Of a stretch of DNA of 23,938 nucleotides, positions 1-7,519 are shown piece after piece. Numbering within the stretch: the first letter of the stretch is position 1; each line of letters opens with the position of its first letter. This stretch comes from SURF-24 sp964537965 (GTDB taxonomy: Bacteria > Bacteroidota > Ignavibacteria > Ignavibacteriales > SURF-24). A model generated the notes under the pieces. That model did not search any database. It was given only the letters and a program-made list of their open reading frames with translations, and had not been told where the DNA came from. A program made the position numbers and the translations under genes. The stretch spans positions 1 to 23,938 of the forward strand of contig CAZIDB010000057.1 of assembly GCA_964537965.1 (NCBI GenBank), given 5' to 3'.

Positions 1-1
1 T

Positions 2-1333
2 CTTTTGGAGATTGAAGACTCTAAACTTGATCCTCCGTATGCAAATCTTGGTAAAAGTTTTCCTTTAGCCGGCGGTTTGTTAAAAACTGCAAACATATCT
101 ACTGATATTCTTGAAAAAGAAATTATTGTAGTTGAAGGGAAAGACAAAGTTGTTGAGATAATACACGAGATTGCTGATCACCAGCTAAATGCAAAACTGG
201 TTGATGTGCTTTTTTGCGAAGGATGTATAAGCGGACCTGCAATTGACAGTGAATATAATTATTACTTCAGACGTGAAAAGGTTATCAAGTATATTGATGA
301 GAAAGCTAATCTGGTTGATAAACAAATCTGGAAGAGTAATATTTATAACAGCAGGGCAATTGATTTCACAAGAGATTTTGCTTATAAACATCAGCGCAAA
401 CCAATGCCTACTGAAGAAAAAATTAAGGAAATACTTGCGCAGACAAATAAATTTTCTAAGCAGGACGAATTGAATTGTACTGCATGCGGTTATGAAAGTT
501 GCCGCGAATATGCGATTGCAATTGCAAAAGGTCTTGCCGAAGATGAAATGTGCCTTCCGTTTTTAATTGATAAACTTGAGAAGGCATATGATGATCTTAA
601 GACAACACAGGAACAGCTTCATTCCGCCGAAAAGTTAGCTTCTATTGGTCAGTTGGCTGCCGGTGTTGCGCATGAAATTAATAATCCTCTCGGAACGATA
701 ATGCTCTATTCATCAATGCTGAATAAAGAGTTATCAAAACTTGAGAGCGGAAAACAGTATAGCGAGGACATGAGCCTTATTTTAGATGAAGCAAAACGCT
801 GTAAAAATATTGTTGCTGATCTTTTAAATTTTGCGCGGCAGGGAAAATTAAAACTTTCGGATGTTAATATAATTGAAATTATATCATCCATTGTTAAAAC
901 TATTTTTATAAACCCTGCATTTAAAGGTATTTCAATTTCCCTTCATAATGATGTTGATGAACCCATAATACGGGCAGATGAAGACCAGATAAAGCAGGTC
1001 TTTCTGAATATTATAAATAATGCCTGTGAAGCAATGGAAGACAGGCCGAATAAAAAAATTGAAATCCGCATTACTAAAGTGAATCAACAACTTGTAATTG
1101 ACATTGCTGACAGCGGATGCGGTATTCCGAAAGAATACATGAACAAATTGTTTACCCCGTTTTTTACAACAAAGAAGATGGGTAAGGGAACAGGACTTGG
1201 TTTGCCTATAACTTACGGAATTATCAAAATGCACCGCGGTGATATTAAAGCGCAAAGCATAAGCGGTGAAGGAACTACGTTTACAATAAAGCTGCCTATA
1301 AATTTAACTGCGAATCAAATAATTACGAATTAA
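2..1333 (+). CDS. Hydrogenase-like Fe-S sensor histidine kinase (5' truncated)
   Basis: The reading frame is open to the window edge, so the true start lies upstream; residue numbers here count from the TTG at 5. Residues 1-120 resemble the C-terminal part of the [FeFe]-hydrogenase large-subunit domain (G-K-S-F-P-L-A-G-G-L-L near 16-26; F-C-E-G-C-I-S-G-P near 70-78). Residues 155-190 form a small Fe-S domain of the C-x2-C-x4-C-x16-C type (C158, C161, C166, C183). After a short coiled linker comes a HisKA/HATPase kinase: phospho-acceptor H223 in V-A-H-E-I-N-N-P, N box with N-N-A-C-E-A-M, D-S-G-C-G-I-P and G-T-G-L-G-L. No membrane segment is seen, so it should be cytoplasmic. The likely role, inferred, is sensing redox state or hydrogen through Fe-S clusters and phosphorylating the neighbouring receivers. 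The first cysteine pair is spaced C-x2-C, not the C-x3-C of catalytic hydrogenases, so a catalytic H-cluster is doubtful. Confidence 0.85.
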   Translation, partial: LLEIEDSKLDPPYANLGKSFPLAGGLLKTANISTDILEKEIIVVEGKDKVVEIIHEIADHQLNAKLVDVLFCEGCISGPAIDSEYNYYFRREKVIKYIDEKANLVDKQIWKSNIYNSRAIDFTRDFAYKHQRKPMPTEEKIKEILAQTNKFSKQDELNCTACGYESCREYAIAIAKGLAEDEMCLPFLIDKLEKAYDDLKTTQEQLHSAEKLASIGQLAAGVAHEINNPLGTIMLYSSMLNKELSKLESGKQYSEDMSLILDEAKRCKNIVADLLNFARQGKLKLSDVNIIEIISSIVKTIFINPAFKGISISLHNDVDEPIIRADEDQIKQVFLNIINNACEAMEDRPNKKIEIRITKVNQQLVIDIADSGCGIPKEYMNKLFTPFFTTKKMGKGTGLGLPITYGIIKMHRGDIKAQSISGEGTTFTIKLPINLTANQIITN

Positions 1334-1345
1334 GGAGTCAATGAA

Positions 1346-1756
1346 ATGGCTATTCAAGACAAAGTGAAAAAGATATTATTGGTTGATGACGATATCGATT
1401 TATTAGAACAACACAAAACAATTTTGCAAGCAAAAGGATTTAAAATAGTTACTGCAGAAAATGTTGAAGATGGCTGGAATGTTTTCAAAAAAGAAAAACC
1501 GGACGCTGCAGTAATAGATTTAATAATGGAAGAACATGATTCGGGTTTTATTCTTTGCCATAGAATTAAAAGAGACCAGTACGGCAAAAACATACCTGTA
1601 TTCATTCTTACATCAGCAACATATGTTACCGGTTTCAAATTTGGTACTTCAACATCAGAGGAAAAAGAATGGATAAAAGCAGATGCTCTTCTTAATAAAC
1701 CTATTGTTGAAGAAGAATTGTTGAAAAAACTGGAAGCTTTTTTCGAAACCGTGTAA
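1346..1756 (+). CDS. Single-domain response regulator (CheY-like receiver)
   Basis: A 136-residue receiver with no output domain. The acidic pocket is D14-D15-D16, the phospho-acceptor D58 (A-V-I-D-L), the switch T89 and the conserved lysine K118 (L-N-K-P). It starts 12 bases after the upstream kinase gene, with AAGGAG at 1332-1337 overlapping that gene's stop codon, so the two are almost certainly co-transcribed and this is the probable partner of that kinase. An out-of-frame ATG at 1341 lies between the ribosome site and the chosen start. The segment between alpha-4 and beta-5 (about 92-112) is longer than in CheY. It resembles the second receiver at 3508-3891 in having an acidic M-E-E-x-D-x-G-F stretch after D58. 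With no effector domain it must act through protein contact or a phosphorelay. Confidence 0.9.
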   Translation: MAIQDKVKKILLVDDDIDLLEQHKTILQAKGFKIVTAENVEDGWNVFKKEKPDAAVIDLIMEEHDSGFILCHRIKRDQYGKNIPVFILTSATYVTGFKFGTSTSEEKEWIKADALLNKPIVEEELLKKLEAFFETV

Positions 1757-1842
1757 TAATTGTTAGTAACTGATTGTTTCTGTCATTATTTTTTTTAAGC
1801 TAATTAAAAAATTTATCCACTAATCCTCCGAAAAGGTTACGG

Positions 1843-3318
1843 ATGGAAGATGGAAAACCTCACATACTAATCATCGATGATGAAAGAGGTCTTAGGCTTG
1901 GTACAAAAAGACTTCTTGAAAGCGAGGGTTATATTGCGGAAACTGCAGAAAACGGTACCGATGGACTTGCTTTAGCCCGGCAGCAGGAATTTGATCTTGC
2001 TTTAATTGATCTTAAAATGCCTGACATGGATGGCATTGAAGTCCTTAAAGAATTTAAAAAGATTCAACCGAATACTGTGTGCTTTATTGCTACCGCTTTT
2101 GCAAGTTATGAAACTGCAATCGAATCCACTAAGCTTGGAGCATACAGTTACATCCCAAAACCTTTTACTCCCGAAGAATTATTACAGCAGCTTGAGCGTG
2201 GTTACGAAAGACGTCTTCTGATTCTTGAAGCTGAACAGCTTAAGAAAGAACGTGAAGAACGAATGCTTGAAGTTGCTTATGAAAAATCAAGATTAAGAAC
2301 GATAATTAATTCAATTAACGAAGCTGTCCTTGTTGTAAACAAAACAGGGGAACTTGTTCTGTTTAATTCCGCTGCAATGAACTTCCTTGGATTAAATGAA
2401 TTATTCATAGGTGATGTAATTCTTGATCTTCTTCCTAAACAGATTACTGATATAATAAATCAGTTCATTTCCTCTAAAGAATATATCTCTTCCTCATTTT
2501 CAACACAGATTGAATTGAAACCAGACAAAGAATTAATCGTAGAAGCAACCTGTTCAGCCGTGCCGGATGCAAGCGGATCACTTGCGGGTGTAGTTACAGT
2601 TCTTAAAAATATAACTGAGATGAAAAAAGTTGAAGAGATAAAATCCCAGTTTGTTTCAATGGTTGCACATGAGTTGAAAGCGCCGATGGCGGCTGTTATC
2701 GGTTTTATAAGACTTATACTTGATGAGAGTGTTGGTGTTACAAAAGAACAGGAGAATGATTACCTGAACCGTTCTTTTATAAGGTTGAACGGTTTGCTTG
2801 CAATGGTAAATGATCTGCTTGATATTTCAAGAATGGAATTGAAAAAGCAACAGCGTGAAATAAAAGAAATTGATATTGTTGATTCACTTAAATCGACAAT
2901 AGACTTTATGGAATTTGAATTAAAGAAGAAAGGAATTACAGTAAATCAGAATATTCAGACGACCAAAACAAAATTAAAAGCAGATCAGAATGAAATCATT
3001 CGTTTATTAACAAACATAATAAGCAACGGCGTAAAGTATAACAAAGAAAACGGCGCTATAAATATTGATGTGAACAGGACGAAAAACCATCTTGTTCTCA
3101 AAATATCCGATACAGGCATTGGAATGAAACCGGAAGAAAAAGCTAAACTTTTCCAGGAATTCTTCCGCGCTAAAAATGAAAAGACCCGCAACATAAGCGG
3201 TACAGGTTTAGGTTTATCGATTGTAAAAAGAATTGTTGAATCTTATAACGGTAAAATTAAAGTTGAAAGTGAATACGGTGTAGGAACTACATTTTTAATC
3301 TACCTTCCGGTAGAATAA
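1843..3318 (+). CDS. Receiver-PAS-histidine kinase hybrid
   Basis: A 491-residue cytoplasmic signalling protein. Residues 6-118 are a receiver (D12-D13, phospho-acceptor D56, T84, K106 in P-K-P). Residues 119-150 are a charged coiled coil (repeated K, E and R). Residues 150-260 are a PAS-like sensor (I-I-N-S-I-N-E-A-V-L-V-V-N). HisKA follows with H276 in V-A-H-E-L-K-A-P, then HATPase with N-x-x-x-N-G-V-K-Y-N, D-T-G-I-G-M and G-T-G-L-G-L. The N-terminal receiver suggests that phosphoryl input from another kinase controls this kinase's activity, as in receiver-headed kinases generally; whether it accepts from the upstream kinase is inference. A short AAAGG at 1832-1836 precedes the ATG. The 86-base gap upstream shows no clear terminator, so read-through from the first two genes is possible. 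Confidence 0.9.
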   Translation: MEDGKPHILIIDDERGLRLGTKRLLESEGYIAETAENGTDGLALARQQEFDLALIDLKMPDMDGIEVLKEFKKIQPNTVCFIATAFASYETAIESTKLGAYSYIPKPFTPEELLQQLERGYERRLLILEAEQLKKEREERMLEVAYEKSRLRTIINSINEAVLVVNKTGELVLFNSAAMNFLGLNELFIGDVILDLLPKQITDIINQFISSKEYISSSFSTQIELKPDKELIVEATCSAVPDASGSLAGVVTVLKNITEMKKVEEIKSQFVSMVAHELKAPMAAVIGFIRLILDESVGVTKEQENDYLNRSFIRLNGLLAMVNDLLDISRMELKKQQREIKEIDIVDSLKSTIDFMEFELKKKGITVNQNIQTTKTKLKADQNEIIRLLTNIISNGVKYNKENGAINIDVNRTKNHLVLKISDTGIGMKPEEKAKLFQEFFRAKNEKTRNISGTGLGLSIVKRIVESYNGKIKVESEYGVGTTFLIYLPVE

Positions 3319-3332
3319 AATTTGATAATTTG

Positions 3333-3344
3333 AATAACGTTATT
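3333..3344. promoter_or_regulatory. 12-bp perfect palindrome, possible operator
   Basis: AATAACGTTATT is a perfect palindrome just after the receiver-kinase stop and about 70 bases upstream of the best promoter match for the following receiver-hydrogenase operon. It could bind a dimeric regulator. It may equally be chance in an AT-rich spacer, and no second copy is seen in the window. Confidence 0.2.
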
Positions 3345-3413
3345 TGTAAAATTTTTATAGTAAGATTCGAAATAAAATAAGATATTCGTGACTCAAATAT
3401 ATTCTTTTGGAAA

Positions 3414-3441
3414 TTGACAGAGTTAATGAGTTCGTTTTAAT
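3414..3441 (+). promoter_or_regulatory. Candidate promoter of the receiver-hydCBA operon
   Basis: TTGACA at 3414-3419 is followed after 16 bases by TTTAAT at 3436-3441, a fair match to a housekeeping sigma promoter. It lies in the only sizeable gap (3319-3507) before the receiver and hydrogenase genes, where an operon promoter is expected. Some members of this phylum group use different promoter consensus sequences, so this is tentative. Confidence 0.35.
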
Positions 3442-3507
3442 GGATTTTAATAAATAGCAATCAACTAATTGTAAAAATTAAACCAAACTCTAAATCGGAG
3501 AAAAACT

Positions 3508-3891
3508 ATGGCACTTATCGCAATCATCGATGACGATCCCGATATCCAGGATGCAAGTAGTCTTGTCCTTAAATCCAAAGGACACCAGGTTATTACGGCA
3601 TCAAATCCAAAAGACGGATACGAAATCGTTGTCAAAAACAAACCCGATCTGATCATCCTTGATGTAATGATGGATGAACCGGATGACGGTTTTTTCTTAG
3701 CTCAGAAATTCCGCAGAGACAAAATCACCACTCCTATACTGATGTACACTTCAGTTTCTAAAGCAATTGGTATGGATTACGCTGCAGGCGAATTGGTTCC
3801 TGTTGATGACTTTGTTGAAAAACCAATCTCACCTGAAGAACTGATTCAGAAAGTAGAAAAATTGTTAGTTCACCAAAAGGTAAAGGAGTAA
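3508..3891 (+). CDS. Single-domain response regulator heading the hydrogenase operon
   Basis: A 127-residue receiver without output domain: D8-D9-D10 pocket, phospho-acceptor D52 (I-I-L-D-V), T81 and K105 (E-K-P). GGAG at 3497-3500 sits 7 bases before the ATG. Its stop codon is 2 bases from the start of the NuoE-like hydrogenase gene, and the ribosome site of that gene (AAAGGAG, 3882-3888) lies inside this gene's last codons. Translation of the two is therefore probably coupled. The M-D-E-P-D-D-G-F stretch after the phospho-acceptor is shared in style with the receiver at 1346-1756, suggesting paralogues. Being the first gene of the hydrogenase operon suggests a role in controlling the hydrogenase or its expression, but the sequence does not show how. 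Confidence 0.9.
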   Translation: MALIAIIDDDPDIQDASSLVLKSKGHQVITASNPKDGYEIVVKNKPDLIILDVMMDEPDDGFFLAQKFRRDKITTPILMYTSVSKAIGMDYAAGELVPVDDFVEKPISPEELIQKVEKLLVHQKVKE

Positions 3892-3893
3892 CA

Positions 3894-4367
3894 ATGTTAG
3901 TCTTAGAAAAAAATGCGTTAACAGAAGAACTTGAAGGATTAATTGAACAGTACGGTTCAGACAGAACCGCATTGATGCCTATTCTTCAGGCAATACAAAA
4001 AAAACATAAATATGTATCGGATTTTGCCCAGCAGGAAATTGCACGCCTTCTTGGTATTCATCCGGTAGAAGTATATAGTGTTATTTCTTTTTATTCATTC
4101 TTAACTTCCGAACCTAAAGGCAGAAATATTGTTCGTCTTTGCCAAACCATAACCTGTGATCTTGCAGGCAAAGCAAATGTTGCAAATGCAATTGAAAGAG
4201 AACTCGGAATTAAATTCGGCGAAACGACCAAAGACAAACGTATTACTTTGGAATATGCCAATTGCCTCGGTATGTGCGATCAGGGTCCGGCTATGATTGT
4301 TAACGACAGAGTTTACAGTCACCTTACTCCGGAAAAAGCTGTTCAAATATTAAACGAAGTTAAGTAG
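3894..4367 (+). CDS. hydC: NADH-type [FeFe] hydrogenase subunit, NuoE-like [2Fe-2S] protein
   Basis: A 157-residue thioredoxin-like [2Fe-2S] protein of the NuoE/HydC family. The cluster ligands are C83 and C88 (C-Q-T-I-T-C) and C124 and C128 (C-L-G-M-C), the usual C-x4-C...C-x3-C pattern. The N-terminal helical part (L-x-x-I-Q-x-x-H-K-Y-V, G-I-H-P-V-E-V-Y-S-V-I-S-F-Y) is typical. The length is normal for the family. In such enzymes this subunit sits beside the NuoF-like flavoprotein and holds a cluster near the FMN. The gene follows the receiver by 2 bases and precedes hydB by 8, consistent with one operon encoding a cytoplasmic trimer. Confidence 0.95.
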   Translation: MLVLEKNALTEELEGLIEQYGSDRTALMPILQAIQKKHKYVSDFAQQEIARLLGIHPVEVYSVISFYSFLTSEPKGRNIVRLCQTITCDLAGKANVANAIERELGIKFGETTKDKRITLEYANCLGMCDQGPAMIVNDRVYSHLTPEKAVQILNEVK

Positions 4368-4375
4368 GAGGAAGA

Positions 4376-5599
4376 ATGGATAATATTAATTTAGGTAAAG
4401 CAAATCCTCCCCGCGAAGGTTCAGTTATATTTTCAGAATACAGCCGTGGAGAAGGAATTAAAAAAGCTCTTGAAACCGGAAGAGAAAATATTCTTTTCGA
4501 ATTAAGAGAATCAAAATTAAAAGGAAGAGGCGGCGCAGGATTTCCTACTGCTACAAAATGGATGCTTGTTGCTGCTGCAGTTGCAGATGAAAAATATGTT
4601 GTTTGTAACGCTGATGAAGGCGAACCAGGCACCTTTAAGGATAGAGTGCTATTACTTGAATATCCTGAATTGGTTTTTGACGGAATGGTTGTAGCTGGAT
4701 ATACAATCGGTGCAAAATTAGGAATTGTCTACCTTCGTGGTGAATATGAATATATGCTACAGCCGTTAAAAGATTATCTTGAAGTAATGAGACAAGATAA
4801 CCTGCTTGGCGAAAATATTTTAGGTTCAGGTTACAATTACGATATATTTATTAGGATGGGCTCAGGTGCTTATGTATGCGGTGAAGAAACTGCATTGATT
4901 GAATCGCTTGAAGGGCATCGTGGTGAAGCCCGAAACCGTCCTCCTTACCCTGTAAATACAGGTTTCTGGGGAAGACCAACTACTGTAAATAATGTTGAAA
5001 CTCTTGCTACTGTTCCTCACATTTTATTAAAGGGTGGCGAATGGTATGCTAAACATGGTACAAGTAAATCAACAGGTTCAAAGCTGTTTTCTATTTCTGG
5101 TGATTGCGAAAACCCAGGTGTTTATGAACTACCATGGGGAACCAAGATAAAAGACATGCTAGAAAAAGTCGGAGCAAAAAATACTAAAGCTGTTCAAATT
5201 GGCGGAGCTTCCGGAGTTTGTATTCCGAAATCCCAGTTTGAAAGAACTTTAGCTTATGAAGATGTGGCTACCGGTGGAAGTATTATGATATTTAACGAAA
5301 GCAGAAGCATGGTTAAAATCCTTAAAAACTTCCTTGAATTTTTTGTTGAAGAATCCTGTGGACAATGTACACCTTGCAGAATTGGAAATGTTAAATTACT
5401 TGAATGTGTTGAGAACATTGAAAAAGGTATTTTCACTTTTGCTGAAATAGCTAAGATGAAAGACCTTGCAAAAACAATGCAGGTAGCTTCAAAATGCGGA
5501 TTAGGTCAATCAAGTCCTAATGCATTCTTATCAATTCTTGAAAACTTCAAAGAAGAACTATTCAACAAAAATGGCTTCGGAGGTCACAATGGAAAATAA
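4376..5599 (+). CDS. hydB: NADH-type [FeFe] hydrogenase subunit, NuoF-like flavoprotein
   Basis: A 407-residue NuoF-like subunit that oxidises or reduces NAD(H) with FMN. Seen: the glycine-rich FMN/NADH loop G-R-G-G-A-G-F-P (50-57), N-A-D-E-G-E-P-G-T-F (78-87), G-A-Y-V-C-G-E-E-T-A-L (164-174), P-T-T-V-N-N-V-E-T (201-209) and a [4Fe-4S] site with C328, C331, C334 (E-S-C-G-Q-C-T-P-C-R) and C374. It begins directly with the NuoF core. There is no N-terminal thioredoxin-like [2Fe-2S] domain and no C-terminal two-[4Fe-4S] ferredoxin domain, both present in the roughly 600-residue HydB of well-studied bifurcating enzymes. GGAGG at 4367-4371 gives a good ribosome site. Its end overlaps the hydA start by 11 bases. 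Confidence 0.95.
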   Translation: MDNINLGKANPPREGSVIFSEYSRGEGIKKALETGRENILFELRESKLKGRGGAGFPTATKWMLVAAAVADEKYVVCNADEGEPGTFKDRVLLLEYPELVFDGMVVAGYTIGAKLGIVYLRGEYEYMLQPLKDYLEVMRQDNLLGENILGSGYNYDIFIRMGSGAYVCGEETALIESLEGHRGEARNRPPYPVNTGFWGRPTTVNNVETLATVPHILLKGGEWYAKHGTSKSTGSKLFSISGDCENPGVYELPWGTKIKDMLEKVGAKNTKAVQIGGASGVCIPKSQFERTLAYEDVATGGSIMIFNESRSMVKILKNFLEFFVEESCGQCTPCRIGNVKLLECVENIEKGIFTFAEIAKMKDLAKTMQVASKCGLGQSSPNAFLSILENFKEELFNKNGFGGHNGK

Positions 5600-7478
5600 A
5601 CCAAAAGTTAAAGATCAGTTAAGAGCACCTGTAAGCCAGAAAGCTCATCACGTAGAAATACCTAAGGATACAACTACAATAGGTGGAACTGTTACAGTTG
5701 AAATAAATGAGAAGAAAGTTTCCGTTCCGTTTGGTACAACAATCCTCGATGCATGCAAAGCTAACCAGATTCATGTTCCTACGCTTTGTCATCATCCCGA
5801 TTTATGTGTTGCCGGTGTTTGCCGTGTTTGCGTTGTTGAAGTTGAAGGAATGAGAACATTACAGGCAGCCTGTGCATTTCCTATTACAAATCCAATGAAG
5901 ATTAAAACTTCAACCCCAATGGTTCGCAAAGCAAGAAGACACATCATTGATTTGCTTTTAAGTGAACATTACGGTGAATGCTATTCATGTTTCAGAAATC
6001 AAAATTGCGAATTACAAAATCTGGCTAAAGAGTATGGTGTTGATACTTATAACTTTGGTCATGTTAAAGAGCAGAAATATGAAATAGACAATTCTTCTAA
6101 CGCAGTTATCCGCGATATGAATAAATGCATCCTTTGTAAAAGATGTGTTAGAACTTGTATTGACTTGCAGGAAGTTGGAGTTTTAGAAGCAATTGATCGT
6201 GGGAATAAAACCCATATCGGTACTTTTCTGGATAAACCTCTTGCGGACGTAATCTGTATAAATTGTGGTCAGTGTATTAACCGTTGTCCTACTGCTGCTT
6301 TAAGAGCAAACGATCCTTCGGATGAAATCTGGGCTGCTATTGATGATCCTACAAAACATGTAGTAATTCAAACTGCTCCGTCTCCAAGAGCAGGAATTGG
6401 TGAAGAATTCGGTTTAGAACCGGGCAATTCTTTAACAGGAGAAATGAACACGGCATTAAGAAGAATTGGTTTCGATAGAGTATTTGATACCAACTTTACT
6501 GCTGATCTTACTATTATGGAAGAAGGTACAGAACTTCTACACAGATTAAAAGCAGCTTTGGTTGATAAAGATACAAGCGTGAAATTACCTCAGTTTACTT
6601 CCTGTTCACCAGGCTGGGTAAAATTTATTGAGCATTTTTATCCTGAGTATCTTGATTATCTTTCATCTGCAAAATCACCACAGCAAATGTTTGGTGCTTT
6701 AATAAAAACATTCTATGCAAAGGAGGCTGGTGTTGATCCTGCTAATATTGTCTCGGTAGCTTTAATGCCTTGTGCAGCAAAGAAATTTGAATGCAACAGA
6801 CCTGAAATGGACGCTTCGGGTTACCGGGATGTTGATTATGGTTTAACAACCCGCGAGCTTGCAAAGATGATTAAAGAAGGTGGAATTCATCTGCCGGAAA
6901 TGCCAAAGAGTCATTTTGATGATCCTTTTGGTGATGCATCTGGTGCCGGATTAATTTTTGGTGCTACCGGTGGTGTAATGGAAGCTGCCTTAAGAACAGT
7001 TTATGAACTTGTTACAGGCAGACAGGTGCCGTTTAATGATCTAAACATTTTACCTTGCCGTGGAATGGAAGGAATAAAACAGGCATCCGTTAAACTTGAA
7101 GGCTGCGTACCCGAATACAACTGGCTTGAAGGCGCTGAAGTTAAATTTATGGTTGCGCACGGTACTGCTAATGCAAAGAAGGTTATGGAAATGCTGCAAC
7201 GAGGTGAATTGAGTGATGTTCATTTCATTGAGATAATGGCATGCCCCGGCGGCTGTATTGGCGGCGGCGGTCAGCCAATTCCAACTTCACTTGAAATAAG
7301 ACAGAAACGTGCAGAAGCAATTTATAAAGAAGATGAATCTTTAGGTTTAAGAAAATCTCATGAAAATCCACATATAAAAAGCATCTATGAAAAATTCTTA
7401 ACTGAAGGACCGTGCGGACATCTTTCACATAAATTGTTGCATACGCATTATACCAAACGCGGTAAATATATCGCTTAA
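5589..7478 (+). CDS. hydA: NADH-type [FeFe] hydrogenase catalytic subunit
   Basis: The 629-residue catalytic subunit that makes or consumes H2 at an H-cluster. I chose the ATG at 5589 because CGGAGG lies at 5577-5582. In-frame ATGs at 5520 and 5571 would place the start deep inside hydB and lack such a site. Domains: [2Fe-2S] (C67, C78, C81, C95), His-ligated [4Fe-4S] (H127, C131, C134, C140), two [4Fe-4S] (C180/183/186/190 and C223/226/229/233), then the H-domain with L1 T-S-C-S-P-G-W (337-343), L2 M-P-C (C395) and L3 M-A-C-P-G-G-C-I-G-G-G (C551, C555). L1 has serine at 340, where the Clostridium pasteurianum enzyme has a cluster-ligand cysteine. The protein ends soon after the H-domain, without the extra C-terminal [2Fe-2S] domain of Thermotoga HydA. 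No HydE/F/G maturases are in the window; active enzyme would need them from elsewhere. Confidence 0.97.
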   Translation: MENKPKVKDQLRAPVSQKAHHVEIPKDTTTIGGTVTVEINEKKVSVPFGTTILDACKANQIHVPTLCHHPDLCVAGVCRVCVVEVEGMRTLQAACAFPITNPMKIKTSTPMVRKARRHIIDLLLSEHYGECYSCFRNQNCELQNLAKEYGVDTYNFGHVKEQKYEIDNSSNAVIRDMNKCILCKRCVRTCIDLQEVGVLEAIDRGNKTHIGTFLDKPLADVICINCGQCINRCPTAALRANDPSDEIWAAIDDPTKHVVIQTAPSPRAGIGEEFGLEPGNSLTGEMNTALRRIGFDRVFDTNFTADLTIMEEGTELLHRLKAALVDKDTSVKLPQFTSCSPGWVKFIEHFYPEYLDYLSSAKSPQQMFGALIKTFYAKEAGVDPANIVSVALMPCAAKKFECNRPEMDASGYRDVDYGLTTRELAKMIKEGGIHLPEMPKSHFDDPFGDASGAGLIFGATGGVMEAALRTVYELVTGRQVPFNDLNILPCRGMEGIKQASVKLEGCVPEYNWLEGAEVKFMVAHGTANAKKVMEMLQRGELSDVHFIEIMACPGGCIGGGGQPIPTSLEIRQKRAEAIYKEDESLGLRKSHENPHIKSIYEKFLTEGPCGHLSHKLLHTHYTKRGKYIA

Positions 7479-7485
7479 AATTAAC

Positions 7486-7508
7486 GAGACGTCCCAACGG
7501 GACGTCTC
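7486..7508. repeat. Perfect 10-bp inverted repeat hairpin after hydA
   Basis: GAGACGTCCC, a 3-base loop AAC, then GGGACGTCTC. It occupies most of the 41-base gap between hydA and the next kinase gene. No run of T follows, so it is not a classic intrinsic terminator. It may slow transcription, protect the hydrogenase mRNA 3' end, or be a copy of a dispersed palindromic element. I see only this copy in the window. Confidence 0.75.
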
Positions 7509-7519
7509 TATATTTAACT

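Noticed and set aside
932..1255. Minus-strand 107-codon open frame
   Set aside because: It lies wholly inside the kinase domain of the first gene, which has clear motifs; no ribosome site or recognisable content.
5520..5588. Longer hydA start at 5520 (or 5571)
   Set aside because: It would overlap hydB by up to 80 bases, adds residues unlike hydrogenase N-termini, and has no ribosome site; the ATG at 5589 has CGGAGG at the right distance.
7225..7497. Minus-strand 90-codon open frame over the hydA end
   Set aside because: Shadow of the hydA C-terminus, including the L3 motif; no family resemblance.
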